Shown piece by piece: positions 1 to 10,804 of a DNA stretch of 64,000 nt (position 1 is the first letter of the stretch; the number at the start of each line of letters is the position of its first letter). The position numbers were made by a program, and so were the translations under genes. The DNA lies in NCBI RefSeq assembly GCF_014839805.1, contig NC_051138.1, positions 15,218,020-15,282,019 on the forward strand, given 5' to 3'. This stretch comes from Manduca sexta (Eukaryota; Arthropoda; Insecta; Lepidoptera; Sphingidae). A model generated the notes under the pieces. That model was not told the DNA's origin. It saw only the letters and a program-made list of their open reading frames with translations, and made no database searches.

Positions 1-349
1 AGGAACGCGCTTGTTCATCTTGACAATACATAGACAATATGGACTGACTCTCGTCAAATGAAGGCAAATATTAATATACTGGTAGGATGTTTTATTTTTC
101 GTATCGGACCCCGCAATCAACACTGGAGAAACCTATGAATACGATACTGGAAACACCCAGCTTAGCCACTGCACTGCCTCTTGGTAGTGCACATATAAAA
201 AAAAAACGCTGCCGAATCTGATATAGAGTAAAAGCTAGCCCACCCAGCCAAAGAAAAAGAAGTGTGTGACCGATAACTCTTTTCTATCATAAAGGTAATA
301 AAGTACTGAACGACTCCACAAATTGTATTTTATTTTTATATTTATAATA

Positions 350-602
350 CTACTAGTTGTTCCTTCGCCCGCCTGAAAAGCCTTGTCCGCTACAAAACCA
401 TCTTAAAAGTCTAATTAAAAATTCCATTATTTCCCGTGAGAGCAAATTATTTGGGTAAATGTAGCCTATGTTTTATTCCAGGCCATGGTCAACCTGTGTG
501 CCAAATTTCATCCAAATCCGTTTAGTTATTTCTGCGTTTACTACTAACAAACAAAAATATCCAAACATTTTTACAAACTTATGCATTTCTAATATTAGTA
601 AG
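350..602 (-). mobile_element. Helitron-like element fragment (degenerate)
   Basis: On the minus strand the sequence ends in CTAG (353-356) after a GC-rich segment resembling the terminal hairpin of the better-preserved elements at 2472-3168 and 29137-30124. The other end, near 602, resembles their TA-rich start. It is diverged and has no coding capacity. The 349 bases to its left contain nothing I recognise. Confidence 0.4.
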
Positions 603-1081
603 AAGTAAGTTGAGATTCAAATAGGAGTAGTAGTAATAATTTATATTTTTATTTAAATTTATAATTTACAGTTTTACGGTCTGTTTAATTCACTATTTAT
701 TAAAGTTTATAGTTCTGTGTACTTACTCTATTATTATAGAAATTTATTACTTGTTACGAACTTATTACTGAATTCTCACTAAGCATCAACTTCTTAATAA
801 TATTTACACGCTCTAGAAGCAAATTATTATATAAGACATACATGTACCTAACCGATCTCAGAAATATTAAAAAATAATTTAATTATACCCTCATCTATTA
901 TTTAAATAAATACATTCTATACAGTACCAAAAAAAAGATTTTATTATCTCTAAATCGATACAGATAATACCAAATATTCCTGTATTTTGCGGTTTTCAAC
1001 CTAGATTAATGACACATTTAAACGCATATACGTAAACCAAACAACAAGGGACTTTTCTTGCTTATCACAGTATAGATTAGA

Positions 1082-1089
1082 TATATAAA
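1082..1089 (+). promoter_or_regulatory. TATA box of Arr-1
   Basis: TATATAAA lies 71 bases upstream of the Arr-1 ATG. A GATA-type motif (CTTATCA) lies just upstream near 1060-1066. A CATAAC motif at 1123-1128 is shared with the leaders of Arr-3 and Arr-5, so transcription probably starts about 30-40 bases downstream of the TATA box. This is inferred from motif spacing only. Confidence 0.5.
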
Positions 1090-1152
1090 TACTGGTAAAC
1101 ATAACTGCTTTTGGTTGTTTCTCATAACGTGTCAAAAGAACACTCATTCAAT

Positions 1153-2121
1153 ATGGTTGTTTCGTGTCAAATATTAATTAATAAACCAACCAGCTACCAC
1201 AGGCCCGGCCAGCCAGTCAATGGAGTCATTAAATATGCTCTGAATCATCCCTTAGAAGTCTACAGTGTAGTTCTATCACTAGTTGGTGAAGGAGAATGCA
1301 GTTGGACCGAAACAGAATCGAACGGCGATAAATCAGAATCGAAAACGTACTACGGTACTGAAAGATTTTTCAAAGAGTCCATGAACGTTGTTAAGAAGAC
1401 TGGAGGAGTGGTCACAATTCCTGCGGGATCGTACGAGGTCCAATTCGAATTCTGTTTTCCTAAAAACATACCACCAACCTTTCAAAATCACACTGCAACA
1501 ATATCGTACAAATTACTACTAAAGTTCAAAAGACCAGGCCTTTTTCAATCCAACAAGAAATTCAGTGCTGAGATACCAATTCGCACCTGGATGGAGAGTG
1601 AACCTGAAACACCACTAGTATTTGGACTGGAAAAAAAACTTACCAAACTATTCTCAAGAAAGAAGCCCCTCATTAATTTGAAGGTGATGATAGCTAAAAC
1701 TACTCTGACTCCAGGCGAAACAGCTCACTTGGATATAGTCGTAACAAATAACTCAAATGTTACTATAACAGCTATAAAGTCTGAAATCTTGCGAAATATA
1801 ACTTACACAGCGGATTGTGGACAAAAAGAATATGACGATTCCGTAATACAAAGTAGTATAATACAAAGCACGAGTATACCAGGCAAATCTATTGTGAACT
1901 TGACTCAAGAAATGCCGGTGTCATCAGTTATATATACTGTGCGAAATTCAAGAATACTCAAAGTAGAATTTAAGCTAAGGGTTACGTTAAGGCTGCCGAT
2001 GCCCCACATCAACGCTTCTACGGAAGTGCCTGTTTTAATCATTGATAAGAGTGATGAATACCTTGGTGATGAACCTCCTTCGTATTGGCAAGTGATGTGT
2101 GAAGACGAGAAAGGGAAATAA
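1153..2121 (+). CDS. Arr-1: short alpha-arrestin (arrestin domain-containing protein) with C-terminal PPSY
   Basis: Intronless gene for a 322-residue protein. The N-terminal arrestin sandwich spans roughly residues 4-130 (begins MVVSCQILINKP, with a GQPVNGVIKYAL strand pair) and the C-terminal arrestin domain roughly 165-295 (LTPGETAHLDIVVTNNS). The tail carries PPSYW at residues 308-312, a PPxY motif that in alpha-arrestins recruits NEDD4-family HECT ubiquitin ligases to membrane cargo. The start is the ATG at 1153 because it aligns with the MGVSCQ start of Arr-3, Arr-4 and Arr-5; the open frame upstream has no ATG. The protein is about 80-100 residues shorter than vertebrate ARRDC3 and has one PPxY. 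An interspersed repeat begins two bases after the stop, so the 3' UTR, and perhaps the last codons, come from a transposon. A candidate polyadenylation signal is AATAAA at 2415-2420. The cargo is unknown. Confidence 0.92.
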   Translation: MVVSCQILINKPTSYHRPGQPVNGVIKYALNHPLEVYSVVLSLVGEGECSWTETESNGDKSESKTYYGTERFFKESMNVVKKTGGVVTIPAGSYEVQFEFCFPKNIPPTFQNHTATISYKLLLKFKRPGLFQSNKKFSAEIPIRTWMESEPETPLVFGLEKKLTKLFSRKKPLINLKVMIAKTTLTPGETAHLDIVVTNNSNVTITAIKSEILRNITYTADCGQKEYDDSVIQSSIIQSTSIPGKSIVNLTQEMPVSSVIYTVRNSRILKVEFKLRVTLRLPMPHINASTEVPVLIIDKSDEYLGDEPPSYWQVMCEDEKGK

Positions 2122-2122
2122 A

Positions 2123-2278
2123 CTTTGTAGCCAGTGTAACTGGACATAATAGGACTTAATATCTCATGTCTCAGGATGGCGAACGCAGTAAAATGCCAAA
2201 CAATACTTTGTAATTCGGGTTGGATGGTGTTTCTATTGTTGATGGGCGATTGTATTGCTTACCATCAGGCGAATGTAA
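2123..2278 (-). repeat. Interspersed repeat family D fragment (3' UTR of Arr-1)
   Basis: The reverse complement matches the repeats at 24676-24975, 43915-44235 and 63608-63905 (shared segments such as CCTGATGGTAAGC and ATCCTGAGACATGAG). The match starts immediately after the Arr-1 stop codon. Confidence 0.75.
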
Positions 2279-2471
2279 GTATAGAGTGTAAATATTCGTT
2301 TATACTTCAAAATAATAACGATCATAAATGTTCATTATTAAATTAATTATAATAGCTGAAAATATTGATAAATAATTTAAAGGATTCAATACACACTTTT
2401 ATTTAATTTGCGATAATAAATATATATTCTTATCACACGGATCTAGAATGTGGCGATAGGTTTATATGTGA

Positions 2472-3168
2472 CTAGCTTTCGCCCGCAGCTTCGCCCGCGT
2501 GGATTTCGGACTTCAAAAATGCAGGAGGTGCTCAATTTGTCGGGATGTTTTTTTTAATGTATGGTGGTATGCAGGTGATCCGATTGTCCGATCAGGGTCT
2601 GATGATAGGATCCTGGTGAAATCGAAGGAACTCCTCCAATATTATAGGCAAACCTATGACGATTTCGGTATTTTATATAGCATAGCTGTTGATCGAGAGT
2701 TACACGTGTTATTGTGAGTCAACCATAAAAGATAGACATATGCTGTCGTAGGATGTTTTTTTATATAATTTTAAAGAGAACATTTCCATCATACATTATT
2801 TCTGTGTAGCTTTAACCAATAAGGTTGCACACGCGACGGAAGCTTAAGAAATGGAGTAACTTCTCCCGTTTTCCCAACATTTCCCTTCACTGCTCTGCTC
2901 CTATAAATTGTAGCGTGATGAAAAGTATACTATAACTAGCTCAGGAGTATGAAAAATAATTGTACCAAGTTTCGTTAAAATCCGTCGAGTAGTTTTTGTT
3001 TCTATAACGGTTATACAGACAGACAGACAGACAAAAAATTTACTAATTGCATTTTTGGCATCAGTATCGATCGCTAATCACCCCCTGACAGTTATTTATT
3101 TATTATTATTTTGGAAATATATTTCAAATACAGAATTGACCTCTCTACAGATTTATTATAAGTATAGA
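2472..3168 (-). mobile_element. Non-autonomous Helitron-like element
   Basis: Read on the minus strand it begins TCTATACTTATAATAAATC and ends in a GC-rich short hairpin followed by CTAG. The flanks are A before TC and T after CTAG, as expected for Helitron insertion between A and T without target duplication. Length 697 bp. It has no Rep/helicase coding. The short open frame inside (about 72 codons) looks accidental. Confidence 0.6.
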
Positions 3169-3348
3169 TAGATAGATTATGAAATTTATTTATTTGAGCC
3201 GTAAAATAAAATGGTAATCATTTTGAATTTTTAATATTGTATTTACAATAGCATATAAGTTTAATATTATGTAAATAGTTGATAAAATAATAAAAACTAT
3301 TTTTATTTATAAAAAATATTTTTTATTTTATTTTTTACTATCTTTTGC

Positions 3349-3836
3349 TCGTGGCTTCGCCCGCGTGAAAGGCTTTTTCGGGGATAAAAGTTCCACTATA
3401 TATTTTCCCGGGTTTGAAAGTAGCCTATGTCCTTCCCAGGGTCTCAAGCTATCTCCATACTAAATTCGGTAGTTTTTAAGTTTATCCCGTTCAAACAGGC
3501 AGACAGAGGTGGCGGGGACTTTGTTTTATAATATATTGTTGGAACGTTTTAAGAGGAACAATTCTGTCGTACATGATTGTTGCGTAACTTTAATCATTTA
3601 CACAGCGCACGCAACGGAAACTCTCAAAAGGAATAATTTAGCCCCATTTTTACATCATTTTTCATTGTTGCTCCGCTTCTATTGGTCATATCATGATGTT
3701 ATATAGCTTACAGTCTTCCTCGATAAATGGTTTATCCAACACTAAAATTATTGTTTAAATTGAACCAGTAGCTCCCGAGATTAGCGCGTTCAAAGAAACA
3801 AAAATTGTTAAATGTAGGTATATATTGTAACGTAGA
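3349..3836 (-). mobile_element. Degenerate Helitron-like element
   Basis: The left part has the GC-rich CTTCGCCCGCG terminus (CTAG itself is lost). The right part shares the GCTCCGCTTCTATTGGTCAT and AGCTCCCGAGATTAGCG segments with the element at 29137-30124, so it is an older relative. Confidence 0.5.
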
Positions 3837-4673
3837 CTTTTCGGATGACCAACACCTTAGTCCCATGGCCATTAAAAGAACAAATGATAATATAAAAACC
3901 GCGACAATATCCGATAATTAGTTGACTAACATTTATTATAGTTAATGTCTAACATTTTCGTAAACAAATAATAGTAAATCATGTCGTGAAGTAAAAGGCC
4001 TTTTTTATTTATTTTATTTAAGAAATCATTTTTCAATTATATTTAGATTAAAGTATTTCCTGCATACTATCCTATTATGATCAGGCTAGTATGATGAGAA
4101 ATTTCTTTACTACTATGCTATTAGTATAAATATTAACCTCCTTATTCATAGACGTTTTTGGACTAGGATGTAGTAAAGCTGTGATAACAAGTCTGTTTCT
4201 CAGTGCTGACTGCATGGCAGCCTTCGCAGTGCGTAGATATAGGGCCGTTGTGATTGGCTAATATTGAGATACAACAATAATAAAAAACGTTTATTAATAA
4301 GGGGATAGGTTTGTAAAAACGTTTAAATCTTTGAGATAAGTATTCTCATAACCTGCTTACTCTACCCTTAGCAAAACGGCCTTGAACTTGACCTTTACGG
4401 CGCACGAGTTAAGGGCCAGAATATGCTAAGATTTAGGAATAAGAACACTAAAAAGCATTTTAGGTTATTTTGAAAATGTTACTGCGAAAATGATCCTTAT
4501 TAAATTGTCTATTGAAAAGTGTTCATAATATTACAATTTGCAATTTAGGATTTCGCACGGCATCAACAATATTAGTGGCTTTTTCATTATGAAATTAATG
4601 AAACAATATACACGCTATAAAAGTTTTAAACAACCGAAATAAAGATAAGATTTTTTAGAAATATGTGTTTTAT
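3837..4673. other. Intergenic, no gene seen
   Basis: AT-rich. Around 3860-3960 there is a weak resemblance to repeat family H (AAAACCGCGACAATATCCGATAA). No open frame of coding character, no splice-supported exon. Confidence 0.5.
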
Positions 4674-4678
4674 TTCTA

Positions 4679-4740
4679 TATTTTTAGAGGCTATTGATTC
4701 GAAATGAAATACTATATTGAATAAATAGCCTCTAAAAATA
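4679..4740. repeat. 17-bp perfect inverted repeat
   Basis: The arms TATTTTTAGAGGCTATT (4679-4695) and its reverse complement (4724-4740) enclose a 28-base loop at the left edge of duplication unit 1. In unit 2 only a mutated right arm is present near 9980-10000. It may be the remnant of a small MITE. Confidence 0.6.
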
Positions 4741-4973
4741 CGGTTTGTGCGCCGTTTTGCTAGTGGTATCGCTTTGGTTCAAGGTGAAAATAGTCTTGGA
4801 TAAACATATAGGCGACTTTCGTATCTTTTATCTACTTTTATCTTCAGTACTGTAATGCGCCGAAATATGAAAGTGTTTCCTCATCCAATCCAAGTAGTAA
4901 GCGGTGGTTTGATTGATTTTTTTTATAATTTATACTGAAAACAAAACCTAAGGATTGTAAAAATAAAAATATT

Positions 4974-4979
4974 TTTATT
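4974..4979 (-). promoter_or_regulatory. Candidate polyadenylation signal of Arr-2 (pseudogene)
   Basis: TTTATT on the plus strand, AATAAA on the minus strand, about 130 bases past the Arr-2 stop, at the place equivalent to 10686-10691 in unit 2. Confidence 0.45.
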
Positions 4980-5107
4980 ACAATATATTTGACTTCACAC
5001 TGATTTAGTTACAACAACCGGTTCATTAACGCGGTCAGAGATGCACTACATCCGTCACTGAATCAATCATCTTAGTTTTAAAAGCTGACACTTCTAAAAC
5101 ACTTTCT

Positions 5108-6027
5108 TCATTCTTTAACTTTTTCTTCTTCACTCATCACTTCCCAATATGACGGAGGAGGTTCGACTTCTAGACTTTCTTCTAACTTCTCTCCAATTAC
5201 AATAGGTATTTCCACTGACGCGTTCAAGTGAGGCATCGGGAGTCTTGCTATTACTTTTAACAGAAACTCTACTTTGATTACCCTTGAATTGATAGAGACC
5301 ATGTCTGGTGGTGTTGATATCTCTTGTTTCAAGTTTACTATAGCATCCTTTGGAATACTTGTGCTCTGTACTATACTTTCTCTTAGTAATGTTTCAGAAG
5401 ACTTCATATATCCACAATCTGCTGTATAAGTTATACGCCTTACCAGCTCTATCTTAATACCAGCTATAGTTACATTTGTATCATTTGTTACGATTAGAGA
5501 CAAGCGTGCCTTTTCCTCAGGAGTACAAGACGTCTTATCAATCTATTTTGACATCACACAACGTGCTTTCTTTCTGAAAATGGTTTGGTTAAGGTCTTCT
5601 CTAAAACAAAAACTTGTGGTTCTTCCCATTCACCGGCTATGCTGCTGCTAAGTGGAACTTCAGTTTCAATGTCAATTTATAAGAGATATGCCCAACATGA
5701 CCTTTATAACTTGGTAGTATATTCTGTGGTAGAAATAATTCGAAGGTAAACTCGTAAGACCCGACAGGAATTGTGACCACTTCATCGTTGTTCTTCTCAA
5801 TCAGGTTCAAGAATACCATGATGTATTCTTCATAACCACTATAACTCACGGTTTACAATATTTTGCCGATTCTTCTTGTCTCTGCCCATTTGCACAGTCC
5901 TTTATCGGTCAGCGATAACACTACACTCTCGCCTTTTAGGGGTTGATCTACAGCACTCCAGTGACCTGCTGACCAGGCTTGTGACCGGCTTTTGGCTTGT
6001 TAATTGATATTTGGCACGAAGCACCCT
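5108..6027 (-). pseudogene. Arr-2: arrestin domain-containing pseudogene
   Basis: This is the unit 1 counterpart of Arr-4 and reads clearly as the same protein in fragments, including the C-terminal arrestin domain and the PPPSYWEVMSEEEKVKE tail (5108 to about 5503). Compared with Arr-4: the ATG is destroyed (6022-6030, where extra bases replace the start codon); ten bases are missing near 5956; a stretch of roughly 40-45 bases is missing near 5655-5670, at the end of the N-terminal domain; and small indels lie near 5540-5555. These give several frame changes and no single reading frame. It still has intact-looking flanks and a polyadenylation signal, so transcripts are possible, but a full-length protein is not. 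Confidence 0.9.
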
Positions 6028-6780
6028 GCTAATTTGTGTCTATTCAGCCACAAATTCTTCGCAAGGAATGACAAAGTTAAATTATGTATTTGTTCATATT
6101 ATCTCTATGTGGGCTTTAATAAGATGATATGACCTGTATCGATTGATTTCTCTTTTTATTCATATAACGGCATTAATTTGCCTTTTCCTGGTGCATCAAT
6201 AACGGATTCCCTAAAATATAAGTCTTATTTTATTGCTAAAACCTGTCAAGTGCGAGTTATACTCGTATGGAGTTTGTGTCATCCAAGTTTCCATAAATAA
6301 ACTTGAAGACTTGATATAAAACTTTAGGATTGAATTTAAAAAATAGGAGGCCTATTATATATGTACCTACCCAGTTCTTTTCAAAATATTACACTATACT
6401 TTCGAAGGCATAAGGTGAAGGCAAATTCTTGAATTTCTTTTATTTTGAATTATATTTATATCATGCATTTTAAAATTATAAAAAAAAAATCATAATTTCT
6501 CCAAACATTAAATTGCGTTCGTAATCCGTGATTAGAGCATTTATATAATATGATAAACCAGTCAAGAATATGTCATAAATTATGCTATTCTTGAAAGAAA
6601 ACTTATCTTATACATTCAAAAAAATATAAGTCGATAAAATAAACCTTTTTAAGACGGACACGGAAAAACGACCTCACTACGTCTGAATGATCGGTAGATA
6701 GATTGTCGACTCACGAGAAATGATTATCTTTTGCTAGTCGGTATATTTATGCCGACCTGCTTTTAAAACGGATAGACAAG

Positions 6781-6801
6781 CCTTATCTTAATTATCAGAC
6801 C
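6781..6801 (+). promoter_or_regulatory. Conserved paired GATA motifs upstream of Arr-3
   Basis: CCTTATCT and TTATCAG stand back to back, 102 bases before the Arr-3 ATG. The same block sits at 12515-12535, 101 bases before the Arr-5 ATG. Conservation in sequence and spacing between the two duplication units, while the surrounding sequence has drifted, suggests a functional GATA-factor site. Confidence 0.5.
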
Positions 6802-6882
6802 ACTCACCACAACGCGCTAATAAAAATACGACACCGTTTCACTAGAGTTCATAACCAACTTGTGAGTGAACAGACATACAGT

Positions 6883-7864
6883 ATGGGAGTGTCGTGCCAA
6901 ATATTAATTAATAAACCCAAGGGCGGTCATAGTCCTGGACAATCGGTCAATGGCGTGGTCAAATATGCTCTTGATCAGCCTTTAGAAATCAATTATGTAA
7001 TTTTATCATTAATCGGTAAAGGGTACTGCAGGTGGTCAGAGAGTGTAACTATCAATAAGATAAGACACACAGTGTATTATACTGGCGAGGAAGAATACTA
7101 CAAGACATCCATCAACGTTATTGAGAAGAACAGTGATGAAGTTCAAATAATTCCAGTGGGATCATACGAAATCCCTTTTGAATTTTTGTTGCCATTGGGT
7201 ATACCAGCAAGTTTCAAGAGTTACTATGGGTATATATCCCACATGTTGCGTCTAAAATTCAAAAAGGCCCGGGATTTTCAAAATCGACAAGAGATTTATT
7301 GCCGAGTTCCCGGTTCGCAGCTGCATTAACGGTGAAGCGGAGGGACCGTTAGTTTTTGGAGTAGAGAAGACCCTAACCAAACCGTTTTCAAAAAGAAAAC
7401 ACGTTGTAAATCTAAAGGTAAATATTGATAAGACCTTTTTGACTCCTGAGGACAAGGCTCACTTAGATCTAGTTGTAACAAATGACACGAGTATTACTAT
7501 AACTGGCATAAAATCAGAGCTCATACAGCGCGTAACATACACGGCAAATGGTGGACGAACAAAGGTTTGTGATACAATATTAAAAGAGTGTACCGTAAAG
7601 AGCACAAATATTCCGAATGATGCTGTAGCAAACTTGAGACAAGAGATAGCAACATTACCAGATATGGTCTCTATCGATACGAAAGTTATAAAGGTAGAGT
7701 TTAAATTAAGAGTAACTGTAAGACTGCCGTTGCCTCATCTGAACGCTCCAGTAGAGATACCTATTGTAATTGGAGAAAAGTTAGAGAGAGAAGAAAGTCC
7801 AGAGGACGACCCTCCTCCGTCATATTGGGAAGTGATGAATGAAGAAGAAAAAGTTAAGGAATGA
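6883..7864 (+). pseudogene. Arr-3: arrestin domain-containing gene with a single 1-base frameshift
   Basis: Unit 1 counterpart of Arr-5. Translation from the ATG at 6883 follows Arr-5 closely through the N-terminal arrestin domain to KFKK. There a run of five A (7261-7265) replaces the four A of Arr-5 (12994-12997), shifting the frame and causing a stop at 7327-7329. In the shifted frame the rest is open without interruption to TGA at 7862-7864: the C-terminal arrestin domain and the PPPSYWEVMNEEEKVKE tail with PPSY are intact. With only one lesion, in a homopolymer, this could be a recent pseudogene or an assembly/consensus error in a working gene. The truncated product, about 148 residues, would have an incomplete N-terminal domain and no PPxY. 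Promoter elements match those of Arr-5. Confidence 0.88.
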
Positions 7865-8935
7865 CGGTTTTTTTTTAAAATTGCGATCTCATTAACAGAT
7901 GGCACCACGAGATCATAGCGACATATAATATTTAAGTAAGACGAATGAATTTTAAACTGAAAAAACTCAATCAGATGTAATTCAAGAGTTAGTGAATTAA
8001 GACACAACATGTATTATTTACCAGTAAAATATGTTTACCGGTTAAATATTTGTTTTATTATAACTGCTCTCTTTTTATCGCAAATCATAAAATATGACAG
8101 CGTTGTAGGTTTTTTTTCTAAATTGTTTTGCTAGAAAATTAAATTAAATAGGTTAGCTAGGTAGGACTTAAGACCTAAATCGATCTCACTGGTGGGAATC
8201 GCGAGTCGCGATGTGTTCTTTAGTTTATTAAAATACCATATTTCAATTTTTTTTCCTCCCTTTACTTGATAGTCCGATCATTTTTTTATGACTGTCTTTG
8301 CTTTTTAATTTTAAGAAAATACTAAATCTCCTTATTTGTATTATTAACTCATAATTATACTAATTAATTTAACCTACTTAAATATTATATTCACATTGCT
8401 ATTAAAGATTCTGTTATAATAGATGACGTAATATTGTGATATTGTAATGCGTCATAGACTCTCAGGGAGAGAAATATAAAATCGATAACAATCATAATCT
8501 TTTCTTATAAATACCTTCACATCTGAAATCCAGGGGAATTCCTTCCATTCCCTACAATTTAATATTTTAAAAAATTTCATCAGCGTAAAAACAAAATAAT
8601 TTAAGACGGATATAAATATATTTTTAATTCCACTTAAATAAAGAACAATTTATTATACCATATTAACTAAAACAGAAGTTACGCCATTTTTTATGAATCG
8701 AAAATTGTTGAAAAAAAACGTAGAAAGCATACGACCGTAGTTGTCTGTGAAATGTTTATCGACACACGATTTACAAGAGATAAATCTAACAATAACACTC
8801 AGCACTTCATTGTTTCTAAACTGTAATTGACATCCTCTCACAACAGCTCCCTTGTGTGAATGAGACGTAAATTTCTAATAACCAGTGTCACTTACACGTA
8901 TACAGTTTTAAGTCGTATTCTCTCCTTAAGGAAAA

Positions 8936-9296
8936 TATATAAATACAAACATTTATTTGTTTGAAAATCAATTTAAACGTTATTTAGTACTTATAACAAT
9001 AACTTAACTTATTTACAAATTTAATCAAGTTTTATCACAATAAAAACAATTTCAATCAAGTTAGCTAACATATAAACAAAAAAAGAAAGAACATAATGGC
9101 TAGCGAAATGCAACGATTGTGAACGTCCGTCCGATACAAAGCGAAACGCAAGCAAAAGTGCATCGCTGACGCAGTGGTACGCGCGTTGGCCGGTTCAGCT
9201 TCGCGCCCTTTTTCTTTATTTTATTTTTTTTAAATTGCAGTATTGCCACGCGTCCCGGTCTTCTATCTTCTATTATTTTACTAATTATATAATAAA
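8936..9296. other. Intergenic between duplication units
   Basis: AT-rich, no gene seen. A more GC-rich stretch around 9110-9215 does not resemble any family recognised elsewhere in the window. Confidence 0.4.
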
Positions 9297-9440
9297 AATA
9301 ATATCAGCGCTGTATTATGTATATACTGTACTGAGAGGGATCAGGCCTTAGTCCAGCATAATGACCTAGTGCGGATTGGACTTCTCACACCCCTAAAATT
9401 CCTATACAGAACTTCTCAGGAAGGCAGGTTGCCCCTCGAT
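9297..9440 (-). mobile_element. SINE-A fragment (tail half)
   Basis: Matches the tail-proximal half of the full SINE at 61372-61703 in reverse (ATATCAGC, CTGAGAGGGAT, GCCTTAGTCC, CCTAGTGCGGATTGG, GAACTTCTCAGG). The tRNA-like head is missing. Confidence 0.7.
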
Positions 9441-9959
9441 TAGGGAATACAAACCAAAATTCCGAATTTTCGTAATTCTGGAATTTCGGAACAAATTTAC
9501 CCATATTTCAACTCCGGTAATAAGAAATATAATATCGGAATTACGATATTCATGGGTTTAAATTATTTACATATACATAATATATTTTGCGTTTTCGACA
9601 TCACCCAACGCGGGCACACACAGCTGACATGCACCGCGCTCGCGCTTGCGTATTCTCTTTTTACCATCTGTTTTATTCCTACACAAATTACAATGCACAG
9701 TCGCAGTCGTCCAAAAACTTTCATAAAAGTTACAAAACTTTATGCGAATATTTATTGAAGACACTTTCATAGTGGTATTAGGGACAACTCGCTACTTTTG
9801 TAGCCATATTAGAGGCTCACTTTATGACGAAATGTTGGATACTTTAGTGGTCTTGAAAACAAATTACCAACAACAAATCTTATGTTTCCCATTTCCGGAG
9901 TTGACATCCAAAGTAAAGGCAAGATTTTGTAGAAATATAGTGTATAATTTGTTTTTTCT
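9441..9959. other. Intergenic, no gene seen
   Basis: Several overlapping short open frames lie on both strands around 9552-9987, but none has recognisable domains, an arrestin match, or splice context. It separates the two duplication units. Confidence 0.4.
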
Positions 9960-10685
9960 ATATGCATTATATATTTTGAATAAATAGCTTCTAAAAATAC
10001 ATTAAGCGCAGGGTTTTAAAGGCATCGCCCTGATGGATTTAGGTGAAAATAGTCTTTGATGAACATACAGGCTACTTTCATCCCTTTTACCTACTTTTAC
10101 CTTTAGTTGTATAATGCACCTAAATATGAAAATGTTTCCTCATCCATTCCAGTAGAAAGCGGTGCATTAATTGATTTTTTTTAATTGGTAATGAAAAAAA
10201 AATAAAAAACAATGATAACTACTATTCCACTATAAAATTATGGATAACCACAACAAGAAAGAACTACAATAAAAAGAAAAAAAAAAGATTTATTATTGCA
10301 CACAAACAGTGTAACGTGCATATAGTAACAAAATAAGAACAAAAACGTAAAACTATAAAAAAAATTATACATATTGTGCCACCAATAGGAATCCTCATTC
10401 AGCTTCTTGCTGCAGTCTGATACCGCAGCGCTGATTTTGAAGGAAGCACCCAGGGTGGCGTACGGACACGAATGTATTACACAAATGATGATAAAATATA
10501 AAAAAAGCGTGTACAAACAAAACATAAACCAAAACGTACAACAAAATTATTAGGAATGATTCATATAATATACCCACCCATTATATGACATCTCGCTCGC
10601 ATCCGACTCTGAACAACAAAAGAGAGGGACTGAGACAAAACATAGGCGAAAACACAAAACGAATGATTGTTAAAATTAAAATATT

Positions 10686-10691
10686 TTTATT
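10686..10691 (-). promoter_or_regulatory. Polyadenylation signal of Arr-4
   Basis: AATAAA on the minus strand, about 115 bases beyond the Arr-4 stop, conserved at 4974-4979 in unit 1. Confidence 0.6.
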
Positions 10692-10804
10692 GCAATATAT
10701 TTAGTTACAGCAACCGGTTCATTAACGCGGTCAGAGATGCACTGCGACCGTTACTGAATCAATAGTCTTAGTTTTAATAAACTGACACTTCTATAACACT
10801 TTCT

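Larger units (their letters stand above)
4674..8935. repeat. Block duplication, unit 1 (decayed Arr-2/Arr-3 pair)
   Basis: This block aligns in order and orientation with 9960-15115. It covers the region downstream of the minus-strand gene (shared GTGTTTCCTCATCCA and GAATAAATAGC segments), the minus-strand arrestin, the divergent promoter region, the plus-strand arrestin and its 3' flank (shared ACCAGTGTCACTT and GTATACAGTTTTAA near 8881 and 15059). The duplication therefore copied a whole head-to-head gene pair. The outer limits are approximate. Confidence 0.85.
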
